From contig NZ_AP028031.1 of NCBI RefSeq assembly GCF_030296915.1, positions 635,001-699,000 of the forward strand: a stretch of 64,000 nucleotides of DNA, written 5' to 3'. Every line of letters begins with the position of its first letter. The stretch's first letter is position 1. Of the stretch, positions 43,112-51,683 are shown piece by piece. Source of the DNA: Anaerostipes hadrus ATCC 29173 = JCM 17467 (GTDB taxonomy: Bacteria > Bacillota > Clostridia > Lachnospirales > Lachnospiraceae). Below the pieces are notes generated by a model. That model had not been told where the DNA came from. It worked only from the letters and a program-made list of their open reading frames with translations, and ran no database searches. The position numbers were made by a program, and so were the translations under genes.

Positions 43112-44857
43112 ATGTCAGACATGTACCGTACCAGAACCATGGACCAGATTTCTGAAGGTGACATCGGAGCACAATTAAAGATCGCCGGATGGGTAGAGAA
43201 TATCCGTGACCACGGTGGAGTATCATTTATCGACTTACGCGATATGTATGGAGTGATGCAGGTTGTATTAAGAGATACAAGTTTATTAGACCATGTAAGA
43301 AAAGAAGAATGTTTATCTGTAGAAGGTGTGATCCAGCACAGAGACGAAGAAACATTTAACCCTAAGATTCCTACAGGAACGATCGAATTAGAAGCACACA
43401 AGATCGATATCTTAGGAAAAGTATACAGAGATCTTCCATTCGAGATCGCAACAAGTAAAGAAATCCGTGAAGATGTTCGTTTAAAATATCGTTACCTTGA
43501 TATGAGAAACAGAAAGGTAAAAGATAACATTTTATTCCGTTCCAAAGTCATCCGTTTCTTAAGAGAAAAGATGGAAGACATGGGATTCGTAGAAGTTCAG
43601 ACACCGATCCTTTGTGCATCATCACCAGAAGGAGCTCGTGACTACGTAGTGCCTTCAAGAAAATACAAAGGTAAATTTTACGCATTACCACAGGCACCAC
43701 AGCAGTATAAACAGTTACTGATGGTATCTGGAATCGACAAATACTATCAGATCGCACCATGCTTCAGAGATGAAGATGCTCGTGCAGACCGTTCTCCAGG
43801 AGAATTCTATCAGTTAGACTTCGAGATGGCATTTGCAACACAGGAAGATGTCTTCAAGATCGGAGAAGAAGTATTAACAGAGACATTTAAGAAATTTGCA
43901 CCAGAAGGAAGTGTGATCACAGAAGCACCATACCCAATCTTCAGCTACAAAGAAGCAATGCTGCAGTTTGGTAGTGACAAACCAGACCTTCGTAACCCAT
44001 TAAGAATCATCGATGTGACAGACTTTTTCCAGAGATGTACATTCAAACCATTCCATGGACAGACAGTACGTGCGATCAATGTTCATGCAAAACTTTCCAA
44101 AGGACAGCATGAAAAACTGTTAAAATTCGCTCAGTCAATCGGTATGGGTGGACTTGGATACTTAGAAGTCAAAGAAGAACTGAAATACAAAGGACCAATT
44201 GATAAATTTATTCCAGATGATATGAAGATGGAATTAGCTGAAATGGCTGGATTACAGGAAGGAGATACGATCTTCTTCATCGCAGCACCAGAAAAAGCTG
44301 CTTGCATCTATGCAGGACAGATCCGTAATGAATTAGGAAGCAGATTAGACCTGTTAGAAAAAGACGCATACCGTTTCTGCTACATCAATGATTTCCCAAT
44401 GTATGAAATCGATGAAGAAACAGGTAAATTAGGATTTACACATAACCCATTCTCTATGCCACAGGGTGGATTAGAAGCATTAAATGAAAAAGATCCATTA
44501 GATATCTTAGCATACCAGTATGATATCGTATGTAACGGAGTAGAATTATCATCAGGAGCCGTTCGTAACCATGACATGGAGATCATGGAAAAAGCATTCG
44601 ACATCGCAGGATATGACAAAGAAACATTAAAAGACAAATTTGGAGCATTATACAATGCATTCCAGTTCGGTGCACCACCACATGCAGGAATGGCACCAGG
44701 AGTAGACCGTATGATCATGTTACTTCGCAACGAAGAGAACATCCGAGAGATCATCGCTTTCCCAATGAGCGGAACAGCACAGGATCTGATGTGCGGAGCA
44801 CCAAACGAAATTACAGAACAGCAGCTTCGTGAAGTGCATATTAAGGTTAGAGATTAA
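43112..44857 (+). CDS. aspS: aspartyl-tRNA synthetase (probably non-discriminating)
   Basis: Class II synthetase that charges tRNA(Asp) and, with GatCAB present, probably also tRNA(Asn). Of 581 residues, the N-terminal OB fold binds the anticodon (about 1-110), the catalytic core has FRDEDARADRSPGEFYQLD (motif 2), the bacterial GAD insert lies at about 285-420, and GAPPHAGMAPGVDRM is motif 3. The ribosome site AAAAGGAG is 7 bases from ATG 43112. Control by an Asn-reading T-box supports the dual role (inference). Confidence 0.95.
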   Translation: MSDMYRTRTMDQISEGDIGAQLKIAGWVENIRDHGGVSFIDLRDMYGVMQVVLRDTSLLDHVRKEECLSVEGVIQHRDEETFNPKIPTGTIELEAHKIDILGKVYRDLPFEIATSKEIREDVRLKYRYLDMRNRKVKDNILFRSKVIRFLREKMEDMGFVEVQTPILCASSPEGARDYVVPSRKYKGKFYALPQAPQQYKQLLMVSGIDKYYQIAPCFRDEDARADRSPGEFYQLDFEMAFATQEDVFKIGEEVLTETFKKFAPEGSVITEAPYPIFSYKEAMLQFGSDKPDLRNPLRIIDVTDFFQRCTFKPFHGQTVRAINVHAKLSKGQHEKLLKFAQSIGMGGLGYLEVKEELKYKGPIDKFIPDDMKMELAEMAGLQEGDTIFFIAAPEKAACIYAGQIRNELGSRLDLLEKDAYRFCYINDFPMYEIDEETGKLGFTHNPFSMPQGGLEALNEKDPLDILAYQYDIVCNGVELSSGAVRNHDMEIMEKAFDIAGYDKETLKDKFGALYNAFQFGAPPHAGMAPGVDRMIMLLRNEENIREIIAFPMSGTAQDLMCGAPNEITEQQLREVHIKVRD

Positions 44858-44875
44858 TTAGAGATTATAAGATTA

Positions 44876-44923
44876 AAAAAAAGACAGGAAACAGACCAAA
44901 GAAGGTCAGCTTCCTGTCTTTTT
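44876..44923 (+). terminator. aspS terminator
   Basis: AAAAAGACAGGAA pairs with TTCCTGTCTTTTT; T-rich tail. Confidence 0.85.
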
Positions 44924-44986
44924 ATTTACCAAAAAAATTTTACATGCTACAATAATAAAAAACAGACATCAAAGAAGGACACCAAC

Positions 44987-45418
44987 ATGAAGATCAAAAA
45001 TGTAACAATCAAAGATTTTGACACAGCCTATGAATACATCAAAAAACTCTGGGACTACAACACCTACGACTATGAAACAACCAAAGAAGTCTACGAAAAA
45101 GTACTACAAGACGAAAACAGTTTTGCATTTTTGGCAATAGAAGACGATGGAACTTTTCATGGATTCTGCCATGGAGATTATTTTCAGACCTTCTGGATGT
45201 CAGGGCTTACCTGCTATGTATCAAGTTTGATCACAAACGAAGAAGACCGAGGTAAAGGATATGGTGTAAAATTATTAGATCATGCAAAGAAATTGGCAAA
45301 AGAACGAGGATGTAAAGCAATCACTTTAGACTCCGGACTGCCAAGAGTACAAGCTCACGGATTTTATGAACACTATGGATTTGAAAAAAGCTGTTATGGA
45401 TTTGAATTAGCTTTGTAG
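44987..45418 (+). CDS. GNAT-family N-acetyltransferase
   Basis: Acetyl-CoA-dependent transferase of 143 residues. Motif A is ITNEEDRGKGYGVKLLDHAKK (acetyl-CoA pyrophosphate loop RGKGYG), followed by a terminal ITLDSGL...HGFYEHYGFEK (motif B). The substrate is unknown. It has an AGAAGGA ribosome site and starts a three-gene plus-strand group with the DUF523 and hydrolase genes, 15 and 30 bases apart. Confidence 0.88.
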   Translation: MKIKNVTIKDFDTAYEYIKKLWDYNTYDYETTKEVYEKVLQDENSFAFLAIEDDGTFHGFCHGDYFQTFWMSGLTCYVSSLITNEEDRGKGYGVKLLDHAKKLAKERGCKAITLDSGLPRVQAHGFYEHYGFEKSCYGFELAL

Positions 45419-45433
45419 AAGAAAGGAAAATTA

Positions 45434-45862
45434 ATGAAAATATTAGTCAGTGCCTGCCTGTTAGGAATCGATTGCAAATATAACGGAAAAAACAACAAAA
45501 ATGATAAAATCATAGAATTACTAAAAGACCATGAACTAATTCCAGTCTGTCCAGAGATCATGGGAGGACTGCCAACACCAAGAATTCCGGCAGAAATACA
45601 TCAAAACAAAGTTATCGCAAAAGATGGCAAAGATGTTACAAAACAATACCAAAAAGGTGCCAAAGAGACACTAAAAATTGCAAAGTTATATAACTGTCAC
45701 ACAGCGATCCTAAAAGAAAAAAGTCCATCTTGTGGCTGTGGCAAAGTCTATGATGGAACATTTACAGGCACGCTGATCAATGGGGACGGAATCACAGCTA
45801 GATTATTAAAAGAACATGGAATCAAAATCACAGGGGAAACAACCTTAGATATCACAGAATAA
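45434..45862 (+). CDS. DUF523 (YbbK-like) protein
   Basis: Small Cys-rich protein of 142 residues, complete for the family. Conserved motifs are ILVSACLLGIDCKYNG, PVCPEIMGGLPTPR and the Cys pair SPSCGCG, then GVTARLL-like GITARLL. Its biochemical role is unknown; some homologues are fused to DUF1722. It lies 15 bases after the acetyltransferase gene. Confidence 0.9.
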   Translation: MKILVSACLLGIDCKYNGKNNKNDKIIELLKDHELIPVCPEIMGGLPTPRIPAEIHQNKVIAKDGKDVTKQYQKGAKETLKIAKLYNCHTAILKEKSPSCGCGKVYDGTFTGTLINGDGITARLLKEHGIKITGETTLDITE

Positions 45863-45892
45863 AACAGTGAACAGTAAAATGAGGATCCAAAT

Positions 45893-46834
45893 ATGAACAA
45901 CAAACAAAAACTATTAACCGCAACAGCGATCACAGGAACTATTGTCAGTGCATCTGCATTTACTGTCTTCGATTATGCGATCTGTCGAAGAAAAAAACAG
46001 CCAGATGTCCGTAAAAAAGAAAAATGGAAACCATATCTTGATTACGTTTTAAAAGAACAAGAATGGCTAAAAGAACACCAAGAACAAGAATTAAAAGAGA
46101 TCAGATCAAAAGACGGACTAACACTACGGGCAGCCTACATCCCAAGAGAAAATACCAAAGGAACTATTATCTGCATGCACGGTTACCATTCAACAAACGA
46201 TATCGAATTCGTACCGGAAGTCCGATTTCTATGGAATCTTGGATACAGCATTCTTCTTCCATGGCAGAGAAGCCACGGAAAAAGCGAAGGACGCTATATT
46301 ACTTATGGAGTGAAAGAACGCCATGATCTCAAACGATGGATTTTGTATACCAATCGGCATCTGGCAGCCAAGAACAAAGATATTTTTCTATGTGGAATTT
46401 CTATGGGGTGTGCTACAACCTTAATGGCAGCAGATCTGGACCTTCCAGACAATGTAAAAGGAATTATTGCTGACTGCGGATTCACTTCTCCATGGGATAT
46501 CATCAAACACGTAGCCAAAGAAAGATTTCATCTTCCACCATTTCCATTAATGTACATGGTAGATTTGATCAGTGAAGTAGTAGCAGGATTTGGATTGAAA
46601 GAAGTCAGCATCCCAGAAATCATGAAACGAAACAAGATTCCAGTGTTGTTTATCCATGGAGATGCAGACGATTACGTTCCGATGTGTATGACAATCAAAA
46701 ATTATGAAGCCTGTGCATCAAAGAAAGAACTCTATATTGTTTCAGGAGCAGGACACGCACTAGCATTTTCAAAAGATATGGAAGAGGGAAAACGAAGAAT
46801 CAAAAATTTCATAAATAAATATAAGACGATCTAA
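45893..46834 (+). CDS. membrane-anchored alpha/beta hydrolase
   Basis: Serine hydrolase of 313 residues with an N-terminal signal-anchor (LLTATAITGTIVSASAFTVF, residues 6-25). The catalytic triad is probably the nucleophile Ser in GISMGCA, Asp in HGDADDYVP and His in SGAGHALA. The oxyanion HGYHS motif follows the first core strand. It belongs to the broad peptidase S9/DUF1100-like group (BAAT-type hydrolases common in Lachnospiraceae). The substrate is unknown. It is the last gene of its group, before a terminator. Confidence 0.87.
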   Translation: MNNKQKLLTATAITGTIVSASAFTVFDYAICRRKKQPDVRKKEKWKPYLDYVLKEQEWLKEHQEQELKEIRSKDGLTLRAAYIPRENTKGTIICMHGYHSTNDIEFVPEVRFLWNLGYSILLPWQRSHGKSEGRYITYGVKERHDLKRWILYTNRHLAAKNKDIFLCGISMGCATTLMAADLDLPDNVKGIIADCGFTSPWDIIKHVAKERFHLPPFPLMYMVDLISEVVAGFGLKEVSIPEIMKRNKIPVLFIHGDADDYVPMCMTIKNYEACASKKELYIVSGAGHALAFSKDMEEGKRRIKNFINKYKTI

Positions 46835-46840
46835 AATAAG

Positions 46841-46880
46841 AAGAACCATTCCGTATAAATGATGTTACAGAATGGTTCTT
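46841..46880. terminator. terminator between hydrolase and methyltransferase genes
   Basis: AAGAACCATTC pairs with GAATGGTTCTT across an 18-base loop. Confidence 0.75.
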
Positions 46881-46904
46881 GTATTATAAATTTCCTAAAA
46901 AAAC

Positions 46905-48380
46905 CTATTTTAAGATTATAAGATAACTTTCCGGCCGCTGTGTGATCTTGATTTCTTTCAGAATTCTAAAATTGGATTTTACAGCGAACTGTTTTACATA
47001 TTCACGGTTTCTTGTATACATAATGATTGTTCCTTCAGGTCCAAGAACTCTTTTGGCAAATGGAAAGAACTTCTCATAAACCTCACGAATCTCCGCTTCT
47101 GTCTTCTGGCCAGTCGCATAAGGCATCTCCGTAAAGATTTCATCAAAAGGATAGTCATGGGTAAATGTAAAACAATCCTTATTGATATAATGAACGATCT
47201 GGTCTGCAAGATTTGTGTTATAGATCGCTTTCTCAATGGCTTCTGGAGAATGATCGATACCATAAGAAGTATTCCCTTTTACAACCTTCTGACGCTCGAT
47301 CAGCATCGTACCAACCCCACAGAAAGGATCAAGAATCTGCGCATCTGGGATCATGTAATCTTTGGCAAGTTCCACAAGCAAAGCAGCATTGACTGGTTTG
47401 ATACTTGTTGGAATGAACTCCTCGCGGTAACTAAAACGACGATCAACGATCGTATTTAATTTCACTAATAAATAATAATCCCCAGATTTACCTTCTATCA
47501 TACGGATCTCAAATTCATAATGAGACGTAGAATTTCTTAATTTATGTGCTGTCAGCTCTTCTAATTTCGAAGCAACTTTCTTCGCAAATTTGGAACGTTC
47601 AGAAAGTGCCATACGGCTTTTCACTCCGATTCGGAAATAAAAAGGAAAATCCCCTTCATGAGTATTTTCTAATAATGCCATTAAATTCGAACCAGCGATC
47701 ACGGATGCAGCAACATCAGCATCAGGTTTACATGAAACCATGCCTGGAATCTGAAATAACAATTCATTGTATGTGCGGATCGGTAATAAACGATTCAGAT
47801 GATTTGTCTTTACACGCACGCCCATTTTTGAAGAAGCAGCTGAAGATTCTTCCATCAAGGCAGCAGTAATTTCCGGGTGTAATGGGTTAGTGCGGAAAAT
47901 ACAATGAAATGTCTGGCGGCCGCCTAAAAATCTATGCTTCTTAAATGGTTCGATAGTATTGATCAGTTCAGAAAGTGCATGAAGTTCATGTTCTACATGC
48001 TTTTTCTCATCGTCAGAAGCTTCATAAAGAGATAATTCTTCATAACGTTTTCGGAAAACATCTACATAAGGAGCCGCATTTAAAGATTTTAAAGCAGTTA
48101 AATAAGCCTCTTTTGCAAAACGTGTATCTTCTGTCTGATAAGCATGAAATACAGCATCGCTTTCAGAAGAAAGTGCCAGATCACCGATCAAAAGAGCAGC
48201 ATTTTTTCTTGTTTTTGCATCTTCATTTTCTAAAAATACGGATAAGTCCAGATCACCATCATGGATCCAAGACAACAAAAGCTCTCTTTTAGAAGAATCT
48301 TTGATCTCCTGACGCAGGGAACTTAAAGACTGACGTACTTCGATATTTTGATTTAATCTTTTACATAAACGATTGATCAT
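46905..48380 (-). CDS. THUMP-type RNA methyltransferase-like protein (UPF0020/TrmN-like)
   Basis: SAM-dependent methyltransferase of 491 residues. Residues 1-150 are helical and HEAT-like (LENEDAKTRKNAALLIGDLAL). The middle (about 160-320) looks like a THUMP/ferredoxin-like RNA-binding region. The C-terminus is a Rossmann methyltransferase with ILDPFCGVGTMLIE as SAM motif I and TSYGIDHSPEAIEKA as motif II. The expected NPPY/DPPY catalytic motif is replaced by TEMPYATG. It probably modifies tRNA or rRNA guanine; the altered motif leaves activity open. Confidence 0.8.
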   Translation of the reverse strand: MINRLCKRLNQNIEVRQSLSSLRQEIKDSSKRELLLSWIHDGDLDLSVFLENEDAKTRKNAALLIGDLALSSESDAVFHAYQTEDTRFAKEAYLTALKSLNAAPYVDVFRKRYEELSLYEASDDEKKHVEHELHALSELINTIEPFKKHRFLGGRQTFHCIFRTNPLHPEITAALMEESSAASSKMGVRVKTNHLNRLLPIRTYNELLFQIPGMVSCKPDADVAASVIAGSNLMALLENTHEGDFPFYFRIGVKSRMALSERSKFAKKVASKLEELTAHKLRNSTSHYEFEIRMIEGKSGDYYLLVKLNTIVDRRFSYREEFIPTSIKPVNAALLVELAKDYMIPDAQILDPFCGVGTMLIERQKVVKGNTSYGIDHSPEAIEKAIYNTNLADQIVHYINKDCFTFTHDYPFDEIFTEMPYATGQKTEAEIREVYEKFFPFAKRVLGPEGTIIMYTRNREYVKQFAVKSNFRILKEIKITQRPESYLIILK

Positions 48381-48528
48381 ATATACATTCCTTTTCTAAA
48401 TAATGTGTATAAGGAAAAGTCCTTAAAAACTATAAAAACAGTATACCTTATTGAAATAATTTTTGCAAAAAAAGTGAAAATCATGCTATAATAATACGTA
48501 ACCAAGGGAATAATAGGTAAGGAAGTAT

Positions 48529-49041
48529 ATGAAACATATAACGATCAAGAGAGCAGAGCAGGCAGATGTCGATGTGATCATGCAATTGATGCAAGAAGCA
48601 GTGGATACTGTGAAGGTTTCCGATTGGTTTCTGCCAGATAACAGACAATATATAGAAGAACACATAAGCGACCGGGGATTTACATTGAAGGCTTTATCAA
48701 GTAACAATGAGATCTTGGGCTTTTTTATTGTCGATCTTCCGGGAGAGTCAAAACATAATCTTGGATATGATCTGAATTATGACGATCATAAGATACACAA
48801 AGTTGCACATATGGACTACGCAGTTGTGACAAGTAAAGCAAGAGGTTTGGGGCTTCAGAGAAGATTTTTCAAAGAGGCAGAGAAACAATTAGAAGACACG
48901 ATATATGAATACTTCCTTGGAACCGTTCATCCGGATAATATCTACAGTCGGACAAACTTTGTCAAAGCAGGTTACAGGGAAGCAAGACAAATGTCAAAAT
49001 ATGGTGGTATGCAACGTATCATCATGGAAAAGGAGAAATGA
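48529..49041 (+). CDS. GNAT-family N-acetyltransferase
   Basis: Acetyltransferase of 170 residues, with motif A at VVTSKARGLGLQRRFFKEAE (acetyl-CoA loop RGLGLQ) and the C-terminal TVHPDNIYSRTNFVKAGY. It starts behind GGTAAGGAAG and ends two bases before the FAD-dehydrogenase ATG used here, so they are co-transcribed. The substrate is unknown. Confidence 0.85.
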   Translation: MKHITIKRAEQADVDVIMQLMQEAVDTVKVSDWFLPDNRQYIEEHISDRGFTLKALSSNNEILGFFIVDLPGESKHNLGYDLNYDDHKIHKVAHMDYAVVTSKARGLGLQRRFFKEAEKQLEDTIYEYFLGTVHPDNIYSRTNFVKAGYREARQMSKYGGMQRIIMEKEK

Positions 49042-49043
49042 CT

Positions 49044-50438
49044 ATGAGTGATCAGTATGATGTTATTATGATCGGAGCAGGACCTTCTGCTATATTTTGT
49101 GCTTATGAATTAAAGAGAAATAAGCCAGATATGAAAGTTCTTATGATCGAAAAGGGACGAAGGATCGAAAGAAGAGCCTGTCCAAAACGAAATACAAAGG
49201 TATGTGTTGGATGTAAACCATGCTCTATCACAACAGGATTTGCCGGAGCTGGAGCATTTTCTGACGGTAAATTATCTTTATCTCCAGATGTAGGAGGGAA
49301 CCTTCCAGAGATATTAGGATATGACAGAACGATCGAATTATTAAAAGAATCCGATGACATTTATTTAAAATTCGGAGCTGATGAGAAAGTATACGGAATT
49401 GATGAAGCGGAAGAGATTGCAAGCATCCGTAAGAAAGCAATTCAGGCGAACTTGAAGCTGATCGAATGTCCGATTAGACATTTGGGAACAGAAGAAGGGT
49501 ACAAGATCTACTCAAGACTTCAGGAACATTTATTAAATGAAGGTGTTGATATGATCTTTGATACCATGGTCAAAGATATCATCATTGAAGATGGGGTTGC
49601 AAAGGGTGTTGTCACAGACAAAGGTGAGACATATACAGCCGATGAGATCGTAGCAGCCGTAGGACGAGAAGGATCTGAATGGCTAAGCGGAATCTGTAGA
49701 AAATACGACATTGAAACACAGGTAGGAACCGTTGATGTCGGAGTCCGTGTAGAAGTTCGAGACGAGATCATGGAAGAATTAAATAAAAGTCTTTATGAAG
49801 CAAAACTTGTTTATTACACGCCAACATTCGACGATAAAGTCCGCGTATTCTGCAGCAATCCATCGGGGGAAGTAGCAACAGAATATTATGAAAATGGTCT
49901 GGCAGTGGTAAATGGTCATGCATACAAAGCAGACGAATACAAGACAAACAACACAAACTTTGCATTACTAGTATCTAAGAACTTTACAAAACCATTTAAA
50001 GAGCCGATTCAATATGGAAAACATATCGCACAGTTAAGCAATATGCTTTGTGATGGCAAGATCTTAGTACAGAGATTTGGAGATTTTGTGAGAGGAAGAA
50101 GAACAACCGAAGAACGTCTGGTAAGAAATAACATTACACCGACATTAAAAGATGCTGTTCCAGGAGATCTTTCACTTGTATTCCCATATCGAATCATGAA
50201 AGACATCGAAGAGATGATCTATGCATTAGATGAAGTAACACCAGGTATGGCAAGTGATGAGACACTTCTTTACGGTGTAGAAGTTAAATTCTATTCAAAT
50301 AAGATCTTAACAAACAAAGACTTTGAAACTAATATCAAAGGACTACGCGCAATCGGTGACGGAGCATCTGTAACAAGAGGATTACAGCAGGCATCTGCGA
50401 ATGGATTAAGCGTTGCGAAGAGTATCTTAAATAAATAA
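49044..50438 (+). CDS. FAD-dependent dehydrogenase (COG2509 type)
   Basis: Flavoprotein of 464 residues. The N-terminal dinucleotide motif is VIMIGAGPSAIFCAYEL; a Cys-rich segment CPKRNTKVCVGCKPC precedes the GFAGAGAFSDGKLSL signature of uncharacterised FAD-utilising dehydrogenases. The C-terminal GDGASVTRGLQQASANG is the second FAD-contact motif. The role is unknown. ATG 49044 is chosen because AGGAG is 8 bases upstream; ATG 49038 would leave only 2 bases. Confidence 0.88.
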   Translation: MSDQYDVIMIGAGPSAIFCAYELKRNKPDMKVLMIEKGRRIERRACPKRNTKVCVGCKPCSITTGFAGAGAFSDGKLSLSPDVGGNLPEILGYDRTIELLKESDDIYLKFGADEKVYGIDEAEEIASIRKKAIQANLKLIECPIRHLGTEEGYKIYSRLQEHLLNEGVDMIFDTMVKDIIIEDGVAKGVVTDKGETYTADEIVAAVGREGSEWLSGICRKYDIETQVGTVDVGVRVEVRDEIMEELNKSLYEAKLVYYTPTFDDKVRVFCSNPSGEVATEYYENGLAVVNGHAYKADEYKTNNTNFALLVSKNFTKPFKEPIQYGKHIAQLSNMLCDGKILVQRFGDFVRGRRTTEERLVRNNITPTLKDAVPGDLSLVFPYRIMKDIEEMIYALDEVTPGMASDETLLYGVEVKFYSNKILTNKDFETNIKGLRAIGDGASVTRGLQQASANGLSVAKSILNK

Positions 50439-50462
50439 AATATCAAATAAAAATATTAAAAC

Positions 50463-50501
50463 AAAAATCCCTGACAGGTTTCTAAACCATTAGGGATTTT
50501 T
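50463..50501 (+). terminator. terminator after FAD dehydrogenase
   Basis: AAAAATCCCT pairs with AGGGATTTTT, followed by T residues. Confidence 0.85.
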
Positions 50502-50545
50502 CTGTTTGAGAATCCTGCAAAGAATGATTCTTCCTTATAAAAAAA

Positions 50546-51082
50546 TTATTTTTTGAATTTAGGATGTTTTTCATAGAAAGCTTTGTTCGCCTGCTCTCCT
50601 GCAAGGATCAATCGATGAAGTCCTTCTTTAGGACATAAAGTTCCAGTATATCCCATCATGGAAAGAACCTGCATGATATGTGTGTAGTATACACCAGTAC
50701 TTTCTTTGGATACTTCATAAAGCTGATCCATCGTGATCGGATATTCATCCATCAATGACTGATAAGATTTTGTGACAGCATCGGATAATTTCTTTAAGTC
50801 TTTGCTTAAAGAATGCTGAAGCCGGTCAGTGTCAATCGGATAATAACATAAAATATGAACATTCGTCTGTGTCTCCTCATGCCATGCGTTTGCCTCGACG
50901 GCAGGAATCGCATGAACACCAAGCTCTTTCCCAAGTCTTACAGCTTCCGGAATGGAATGTGTTGATTCGTGGTCAGAGATTGCAATATAATCAAGGCCGA
51001 TACGTTTCGCATAAGGAATGATCTGGTCAACACGCATAGCACCATCCGATAAAACGGTGTGACAATGTAAGTCTGCTTTTAT
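50546..51082 (-). CDS. PHP-domain phosphoesterase, apparent AUA start
   Basis: Metal-dependent phosphoesterase of 178 residues, the small PHP class. The first ATG in frame (51037) would cut off the essential DLHCHTVLSDG metal motif. That motif is encoded upstream in frame directly after a codon ATA at 51080-51082, which reads (M)KADLHCHT and has a strong GGAGGT at 51092-51097, 9 bases away. Later metal ligands are ISDHES and the NVHILCYY His. Either AUA initiates at low level or a start mutation has silenced the gene. It follows marR by 22 bases. Confidence 0.75.
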   Translation of the reverse strand: MKADLHCHTVLSDGAMRVDQIIPYAKRIGLDYIAISDHESTHSIPEAVRLGKELGVHAIPAVEANAWHEETQTNVHILCYYPIDTDRLQHSLSKDLKKLSDAVTKSYQSLMDEYPITMDQLYEVSKESTGVYYTHIMQVLSMMGYTGTLCPKEGLHRLILAGEQANKAFYEKHPKFKK

Positions 51083-51104
51083 ATAAAAAATACCTCCAAA
51101 ATAT

Positions 51105-51527
51105 TTATTCCATTTTCTTTAAGATCGTTAAAATATTAGATAATGACTGATGAAATAATTCCTGATCTTCTTTTGACAGTGATTCAAAACGTTTGGAAAG
51201 GTATTCTTTGACAAGCGCTTTTTCCTGAAGGATCAGCTGGTTTCCTTTCTCTGTGAGTTTTACATAAACCATTTTTCTGTTTTCATCACTTCTAAAACGT
51301 GTGACATACTCATCCTTCACAAGTGGAGAAACGGCTCTTGTAGCCTGTTCCTTAGATGATGCCAGATAAGAAGATAACTGTGACATATTCAATGAACGAC
51401 CTCCAGACAGTGCAAATAAGATAAGAATCTGTGTTTTGGTAAGATCCATGGAAGGTATGTCGATCGTGTTTAAAAGAAATTTCTGACAGATTGGAAAAAT
51501 TTCAAAAAGTGCAGAAACATCATTCAA
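51105..51527 (-). CDS. MarR-family transcriptional regulator
   Basis: Winged-helix repressor of 140 residues: LNMSQLSSYLASSKEQATRAVSPLVKDEYV (described here as one helix-turn-helix stretch) and the wing RFRSDENRKMVYVKLTEKG. It is transcribed divergently from the citrate synthase gene, with a perfect palindrome in the shared region that it probably binds. The PHP gene follows in the same operon. The ligand is unknown. Confidence 0.88.
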   Translation of the reverse strand: MNDVSALFEIFPICQKFLLNTIDIPSMDLTKTQILILFALSGGRSLNMSQLSSYLASSKEQATRAVSPLVKDEYVTRFRSDENRKMVYVKLTEKGNQLILQEKALVKEYLSKRFESLSKEDQELFHQSLSNILTILKKME

Positions 51528-51608
51528 TGTAAATCCCTCTCTTTCGATGTTTTTCTAACTAAAAGTATACCACTTTATGAATAAAAATCAATAATCAACA
51601 AAAATCAA

Positions 51609-51640
51609 TATTTGACAAAAGTCAAATAAAAAGATAAAAT
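51609..51640. promoter_or_regulatory. palindromic operator over the citrate synthase promoter
   Basis: TATTTGAC-AAAA-GTCAAATA (51609-51628) is a perfect inverted repeat. It contains the -35 TTGACA (51612-51617); TAAAAT (51635-51640) lies 17 bases on. Two AAAAATCAATA repeats precede it. MarR of the divergent gene is the likely binder (inference). Confidence 0.75.
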
Positions 51641-51683
51641 AGGAGAAACACTATAAAATGACCTTGATCAAAGGAGGTAACCT

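Noticed and set aside
50546..51037. PHP protein starting at ATG 51037
   Set aside because: This would drop the conserved DLHCHT metal motif encoded in frame just upstream.
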